From Rotaria sp. Silwood1 (Eukaryota > Rotifera > Eurotatoria > Philodinida > Philodinidae): 64,000 bases of DNA. The translations under genes were made by a program, and so were the position numbers. Shown here one piece after another: positions 58,048-64,000 of this stretch. The notes below the pieces were generated by a model. It had not been told where the DNA came from, made no database searches, and was given only the letters and a program-made list of their open reading frames with translations. The number at the start of each line of letters is the position of its first letter. The first letter of the stretch is position 1. Where the stretch lies: positions 339,210 to 403,209 of the forward strand of contig CAJNOP010000077.1 in the NCBI GenBank assembly GCA_905250075.1. Direction: 5' to 3'.

Positions 58048-58500
58048 TTAAACATTAGGTTGTTGTTGTGTGAAATGTTCAGCACAAGAAACTGTGATAT
58101 ATACTTTTGGCATACGTCGTTTTACTGATTGATACAAATGTTTCTTATTATTTCGTTTATTGGTAACAAAAGATGATATAGAAGTTTTTCTTTCACGATT
58201 GCTCAGTGAGTTGATATTATGATTTTTATGTGATATTGTGTTAGCTATTTGTCCAAATGATATTTGTAATCGATCGAGTGTTTGTAAAAAATATTCATAT
58301 CGATGATTTAATTGATGAATAGCTTTCTCATAATAAAAATTATTTTGATTTACTTTTTCTGGTTGACATATTGAGGAATGATTTGTATCAATTTTTGGTT
58401 GATTATTATTATTATTCGTCACAGTAGCAGATGAATTGGTATTAGCATATTCGGAGCAATAGATGTTAAAAGCATTTCGTGACAAAACGAATGGATCCAT
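58048..58500 (-). CDS. Hypothetical Asn/Ser-rich protein, 150 aa
   Basis: A complete frame from ATG at 58500, with an in-frame TAA a few bases upstream, to a stop at 58048. It begins MDPFVLSRNAFNIYCSEYAN, has a low-complexity NNNNN stretch (about residues 30-40), then a helical segment (YEKAIHQLNHRYEYFLQTLD) and a basic C-terminal part (NKRNNKKHLYQSVKRRMPKV). No known domain was recognised. An upstream minus frame at 58466-58717 (MHIFIETIYDDNILDKFMSW, then LINYTHRRDLDQADVKF) overlaps its start in another frame and looks protein-like. The two may be exons of one gene, but no convincing splice pair was found. Confidence 0.45.
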   Translation of the reverse strand: MDPFVLSRNAFNIYCSEYANTNSSATVTNNNNNQPKIDTNHSSICQPEKVNQNNFYYEKAIHQLNHRYEYFLQTLDRLQISFGQIANTISHKNHNINSLSNRERKTSISSFVTNKRNNKKHLYQSVKRRMPKVYITVSCAEHFTQQQPNV

Positions 58501-58717
58501 TCGAATTTACACAAAAAAAAAACAATAAGAGATTTCTTTTATAAAAGCGCGTAAATTCTAAAAAGAGTTCATTCCATTCAAAACAAAACGACAATCGATA
58601 ATTAGTAAATTTAACATCAGCTTGATCAAGATCACGTCTATGGGTATAATTAATAAGCCATGACATAAATTTATCTAGAATATTATCATCATATATTGTT
58701 TCAATAAATATATGCAT

Positions 58718-59108
58718 CGTTTTTAATATTGAGTCATTTTTGAAAGAATAAGTATCATTAATACATACAAATCATAGGAATTTTTAATTGATAATGATTC
58801 AAGGTATGAAAAAATGATTGATAATTGTTCGAAAATAAATAAATTTGTCACTCTATCAATCGACCTGAATAAAAATAGGATATTTTAACAATATTATACC
58901 GACAATTAGATGATGTATCAGACCTTTTTTATGATACTATTACCATCGTATCGAATTAGTATTTAAAAGTAATTTTGACGTAATTGTACCGTACTTTGTT
59001 GTACTTGAGTTCTGCTATTATCCTTTTGGCAATAACATCAAGAGTCCTGAAAGGATCGTGGAGGCAGGCAGCATAAAATACCCTATCAACTGATGCTAAC
59101 TGCACCAG
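58718..59108. other. Intergenic, no feature recognised
   Basis: Short AT-rich spacer with no supported ORF or repeat. Confidence 0.4.
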
Positions 59109-59469
59109 TTATCGAATTAATTTTGATGAGCAAGGACTCAGACAAATCGGTCGATATATATGACAATTGAAAATATCGGTATTTGTTGAAACGACTATAT
59201 ATTTATTTAAAAGCATAGAGATGAAAACCGATTTGATCATGATCGAGCCGTTCAGCATCCTGTTTTCATGAAACGAGAACGCATCCCATACTACGTTTTC
59301 TTGACAATGTTTAAATGCATCGAGATATTGAGACATTTGTGCCTATGTTTTTTTTTTAAACTATAATATGTTTTTAGTTCCTAAGATCAGAACTCACTTC
59401 ATATTTCTCGTTCCTCGGAATGGAATTCCAAAGTGATACTCCTAATTTGGTAGCAGTAGTACGTTCCAT
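59109..59469 (-). CDS. Putative two-exon small gene, unknown product
   Basis: Exon 1 is 59469-59398 (MERTTATKLGVSLWNSIPRN, then EKYE) and ends at a strong GTGAGT donor. A 55-bp intron ends AACATAG, and exon 2 from 59342 continues in phase 0 as AQMSQYLDAFKHCQENVVWD. The total is about 101 aa. The second half is hydrophobic (MIKSVFISMLLNKYIVVS). The KLGVSLWNSIP start resembles tails seen in some retroelement reverse transcriptases, so it may be a fragment. No family recognised. The frame join and donor strength are the only support. Confidence 0.3.
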
Positions 59470-62400
59470 TTAAGGTGTGGATCACGTGAGTTTTCCTATG
59501 GATAGAGATGTTGGTATGTATGTGACAGAAGACACTATATTCGAATTATATCGGCACTTACATTCATACCCCGCTACATGGAAGCCCTCTACACTGATAC
59601 TCACGTTCACTTCGATCAAAGTGAATCATACTGTCACTATGTGTAGTAGTTCGAGTTAACTTTTCATTCGGCATTCCTATAATACTCTCGTGACTAGACT
59701 TTTTAGAGATTGAAAATTAGATCAACTTGCAGCATTTTTCACGAGCTACCTACTAAGGTATAATACAGTTGAAGTAAGAAAGTCTATTTGGACAAGAAAG
59801 AAGAAAGAAGTGCATTTACCTATGTTTTATCCCAAATTAGGACAATGAAGATGGGGCTTCTCAGCGAAATGGTTCTCCGGAAAAGTGGTTTGTTTTTCAA
59901 AATGTAACCTAAGTGAACGACTGGAGAATGTAGACTGAACCATGAATCATGGTTTTGTGAGCTTCCGTTAACAGTGTCACATAGATGGTCAATACGTTTC
60001 ATATACAGGGTACGAACATATTCTTTGAAATGTTACTCAAGTATCTTGACTATAGTATTGAAATCTTCACCATGTTGTGTTCTTCTATTTTATGTAGCAT
60101 TCATTGATATCGACGATTGAAAAGTCGCGTGCGCTGAATATATTTCTTATGCGCCCTTCCTCCTCTTTTCACAACATGAATTTTTAATATTTCCTCATCA
60201 TCGAAGATCACAGAGAATCAAAGAAGCCTCTACGCGACTCCTCTCAGAGGAGTGCTCCTGGCGCTATCAGTCTGAGTTAAAGAGCATCCTTCTGTTTACA
60301 TTTTATTGTTTAGTATTTACAAGAACATTCACCGTTTTACTATACCTTTTTTGTCAGTCAAAAAACAATGTAGGGACTTGAAAAGCTTCTCATCTCTATT
60401 GTTTCACTTTCGTTTGTAGTCCAATATATTGGTAATAATTACACAATATTCTCTTGTTTTTGTATATGTTTATAAATCATCACAAAGTGTATCAATAAGA
60501 ATCTAATAAGCAAACTTAATATTTCTAGTTAACTGCAATCATATTAATTGATATATTTGTTTTTTTTTTACATTGTATATTATATTTCCTGATTTAAAAT
60601 ACATAACCTATGTATACTGTACTCATATGTCGTTTTCATAGATATTTCTTTTACCATTAATTATTATGATCAATAGAAACGGTTTTTTTTCTGAGAATTT
60701 CGATCAAATTTTGAACATTTTCGTCCTGTTTATCATATCTTCAGTGTGACATTCTCCTTTACAGCTCTTTTTTTACATATAGATAAGCAAATTTCTTCTG
60801 ACTGATCTTTTCAAATTTCAGACTCATCTTCCACTTTGGAAAAGAAACATGATCATCTTTAGAACAATCCTCACTAGATACGTTACTCTCTATGATATAA
60901 ATAAAAATGATTCAGCTATTCGATATAAATGTATGTTGTACAACTAAGATATCAATACAAGATTCTTAATGAGACACATGGTAGAAAAATTTTTGAAATC
61001 AATGAACTAGTATACAATTATAATAGAATAAATACAATAAGATATATTCACATGGTCTGACAGAAAAATAAGACTCTTTAGTGAAATAAATCAAGATTAA
61101 TATCTAACATAGCAATATTACATAGACGATTTCGTGGATGTTGATGATGATACTTCCAGAACATATTTATATATAAATCAACAGAATTGATAAATATTCC
61201 ACGTACAATTAAGTCAAGAACAAAGGAGACAATTGGAGAACCAATCTCATACTTTGTTTATTCTGCAAGACATTAAAAACAGATAAGATGAGTGTTTGAG
61301 AAATAATAAGATAATTATTGTGTCTTACCCACTGGTTATATCCTAGTTCAAAGAAAGTGTCAATATTGATGACGAATCCAATGTAAAAGACACGGACGTC
61401 AGTAATTCTGTTTTTGCTGTCTTTTGTTCAATATCGTTAGCAATTCAAAAACAAAATATAAAGTTTGTTGAGGTAAAGAATAATAACGCAAATCTTTTAC
61501 TAGATATATAGAAAAGAAACATTTCCGTTAGTATACACATCTGTTCATCCATAAAATATTGAGACTTATTGTTTGATGAAATAGAAGAGTTATGTATTGC
61601 TATTATAGCAATATAAAACAATATGTTAAATATTATACGGACAAAAATGATTCCAATGAAATCGGGCGATCGTATGTATCAAAACATGAATTGTTATGTT
61701 AATGTCGATCGGCGTCTTTAATATTTTATTTAATCCAAAGTCCTAAAACGATGACATGCTCATTTAAATTTGTTTCAAGAGGATTTGTCGTTCGATTAAA
61801 AATTAATCTTCATTTAGATAAAGCATACTGCAAATTCTTCATCATGTACTAAAAACTGTTTATGTAGTTGTCATGAAATAATAGAAGGCAATCTCACTAC
61901 AATGTAAAATGAAAAATAAAATAATATATTTTCGTTGTTCGTTATAATATCCGTTGTTGTACTCCTATTTTATAGTGTGTCATTAAATCTTGATGCAGTG
62001 AAAGAGATATTGTAGGAAAGCTATTCTTTGATCATGCTATCCTATTCAACTTTTTCTAAAGAAATAATTGAGACTTAGAGAATTCTCAAGAATTTGCCAC
62101 TTTCGGCAACTCGCTAGGAGTTCTATATTCTATCGTGACTTGGAAACTTCACTAGAATATATTTAGAACCGAACCTGGTGATTCACTGGTGACTGGTTCT
62201 ATCTGGTCGAATTTTTAAAACCCATACTGTTCTTCAACTCGGTTTTAACGATCAAAATATATTAGTCTGGAAGTCTTCAAGTAACAAATTTCTAATTATT
62301 GTTAGTATTATATATTCTTTCACGAATAAGAAATGCCTTTCCGCTGTGTTAAATAATTATTTCAAATAAGAATAGATCAAATTTATCAATTATAAACTGA

Positions 62401-63633
62401 AACGTTGTAGCAGAAAAATTAAGAGTACGCTTGAGAAGTTGTGAATGTAGAGACGACCTACAATTCACTTTCGGCTACCTATAGTTTCTTGAAGAAAAAA
62501 ATAACTCAATTAATATATAAACAGAAAAAAAAGGCAATACAAGTTCAGTCTCAAAGGTAACAAAAGCCAAAGTAGTATGAGAGAAAAATTGGATGATTGG
62601 ATATGTCCCAAACATTCAAGATTACTTGTTGAATCATGCAAATTGAGGCTTCGTTCGTACAACAAAATGAATGATAGTACTGACTTACGGTACCCAAAAA
62701 AACTAAAATCATGATACGCATTAGATAGAAAAAGTGAATCACAATAGAGACCTGTGTCATGAAAGAGCCTCTCACTGTTGTCAGGGAGCCGAGAATTTGC
62801 ATAACATGTTCAAATTTGAATATCAAGTTAAGATATACCAATCTGATAATATATGTCGAGAAACCTATTCACCTAAAATGAATCTTTGCTGAACTTTCTT
62901 AGAAACTCGACATCTTGTGTATTGCTTCTTGTTCGATCATTTTATACTAGATTCTTCTGAGCAACTTCTCATTCGAGACAGAAAAAAAAAGAGAACAACA
63001 CAGAACTTTTATCTCATCCAAACAATGAGCTCCATAATGTTTAGGATTTAAAAACTCTCAAAAATCGTAATTGGAAAACATAGAGTTTTAGATTTTTCAA
63101 AAAATGTTCCACAAAAAATTTTTTTTTTCTAAACATTTTATTAGTCTATAAAATATCACATTAAAGAAATATGTCAGCATGATGTAATATCTCTTCGTCT
63201 TTGAAAAAAACAAAGTACATCAAAATGATAATATCAAAAATTTGTTTTTGATTCCCAGTAGAAATAACACACAAAATAATTGCAAAGTTGTTACGATATC
63301 AAACCATAATTGTGATGAATATGAATTGATATCAATCGTATGTTTCATTTTGGTATTAAACGTTTAAATAGCCGACATAAACGATCTTTTTGATTATCTT
63401 GTTTAATTTATGTCATTTGCGTTTCTTAGAGAGTGAATTGTGCCTATCTGTTATATGCATAGTTCATCATCATCTATTTGTCTATTTTCAGCATAATTCA
63501 CCATGTCAATAATGACAAGAGCTAGAATAAAAATGATCGGTATAATCATAAGTTATAAAACTTGATTAGCTAGAATTAAATAGACGCTTGAATAAAAAGT
63601 ATACATCTTCAGTTTTGTCAATAATAATATACA
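59470..63633. other. Gene-poor stretch
   Basis: 59474-59590 is a telomere-like foldback (AAGGTGTGGATCACGTGAG ... CTTACATTCATACCCC). Around 60236-60254 ACTCCTCTCAGAGGAGT forms an 8-bp stem with a single-base loop. On the minus strand near 62840-62696 a hydrophobic frame (SFMTQVSIVIHFFYLMRIMI) ends at a perfect GTAAGT donor and could be a TM exon of an unidentified gene. Nothing else could be supported. Confidence 0.4.
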
Positions 63634-64000
63634 TTAAACATCTGGACGTGTTAACATCCATCCACCATCTACATAAAATGTGGCACCTGTACAATAACTT
63701 GCGTCATCTGAACATAAGAATACAACCATATTAGCTATATCGTCTGGTATTCCAGCTCGTTTCAATGGAATTTGTTCTTCATTTTCTTTACGCTTTTTTA
63801 AATCATCAACTGATTCTTGATTCATAGGTGTTAAAATCATACCAGGTGATACATCATTAACACGAATACCATATTCAGCTAATTCCAATGCCATAGCTCG
63901 AGTTAAGTTACGAAGACCACTTTTTGATACAGCATCTAAAAATCAAAATAAAATAATTATCATATATATAAATGGATAATACATACATGCACCTTGTCCA
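63634..64000 (-). CDS. Classical short-chain dehydrogenase/reductase, 3' part
   Basis: The last exon is 63934-63634. It is joined across a 52-bp intron (GTATGT..TTTTTAG) to an exon that runs out of the window (64000-63987). The join reads GQGAYAVSKSGLRNLTRAM, placing the catalytic Tyr-x-x-x-Lys (YAVSK) across the junction. Downstream are IRVNDVSPGMILTPM (cofactor-binding PG motif), IPLKRAGIPDDIANMVVFLC and SDDASYCTGATFYVDGG, the usual classical SDR C-terminus close to glucose-1-dehydrogenase/3-oxoacyl-ACP-reductase-type enzymes. The NAD(P)-binding GxxxGxG segment must lie beyond the right edge. Substrate cannot be inferred. About 105 residues are visible. Confidence 0.9.

Noticed and set aside
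62551-62841. 96-codon hydrophobic minus frame as a complete gene
   Set aside because: A strong internal GTAAGT donor suggests at most one exon; no partner exon or domain could be found.

Overview
The window looks like the nuclear genome of a bdelloid rotifer, or a close relative. It is AT-rich animal-type DNA. Introns are short (about 43-160 bp) and GT..AG bounded. Housekeeping genes resemble animal orthologues, and they sit beside bacterial-looking enzymes, an F-box/LRR gene and a kelch-repeat gene of kinds common in bdelloids. Many degenerate TGTGGG-like tracts recall the telomere repeat reported for Adineta vaga. The genus cannot be fixed from the sequence alone.

Left third (1-17 kb). A BamHI-site decamer repeat with a hairpin lies at the edge (1-83). 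It is followed by an intronless PhzF-family isomerase gene on the minus strand (1617-2420), a two-exon F-box/LRR gene (4902-6122), a long gene-poor stretch, a mariner-like foldback element (10017-10767), and a three-exon NmrA/SDR-type gene (10773-11960). Next come a seven-repeat kelch gene on the plus strand (13084-14187) and a broken GH3-family gene (15304-16696).

Middle (17-44 kb). This part is almost gene-free and dominated by structured repeats. From about 19.14 to 25.6 kb runs a roughly 6.5-kb array of some 70 strongly diverged units. Their length is nearly fixed: 89 bp across 19,992-22,842, then 92-93 bp across 23,494-25,158. Each unit carries an inverted-repeat core, and several cores keep their pairing through paired substitutions. 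This is the most unusual object in the window. Two further foldback elements, a tRNA-Asn-like sequence, a non-autonomous Helitron filled with 34-bp hairpin repeats, and stray TM or Thr-rich exons complete this part.

Right third (45-64 kb). Four housekeeping genes lie head-to-tail on the minus strand: deoxyhypusine synthase, AIMP2-like, adenylosuccinate lyase (13 exons) and RPAC2 of RNA polymerases I/III. Two of the four gaps are only 95 and 127 bp, and ATGs directly follow acceptor-like AG sites, which suggests operon-like transcription with spliced-leader trans-splicing. Beyond them lie a G-rich TGTGGG-like tract, an interrupted acidic ORF, a mariner relic, small unknown genes and, at the right edge, the 3' exons of a classical short-chain dehydrogenase.

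Exon junctions below were derived by hand from GT/AG sites and reading-frame continuity; no transcript evidence was available.
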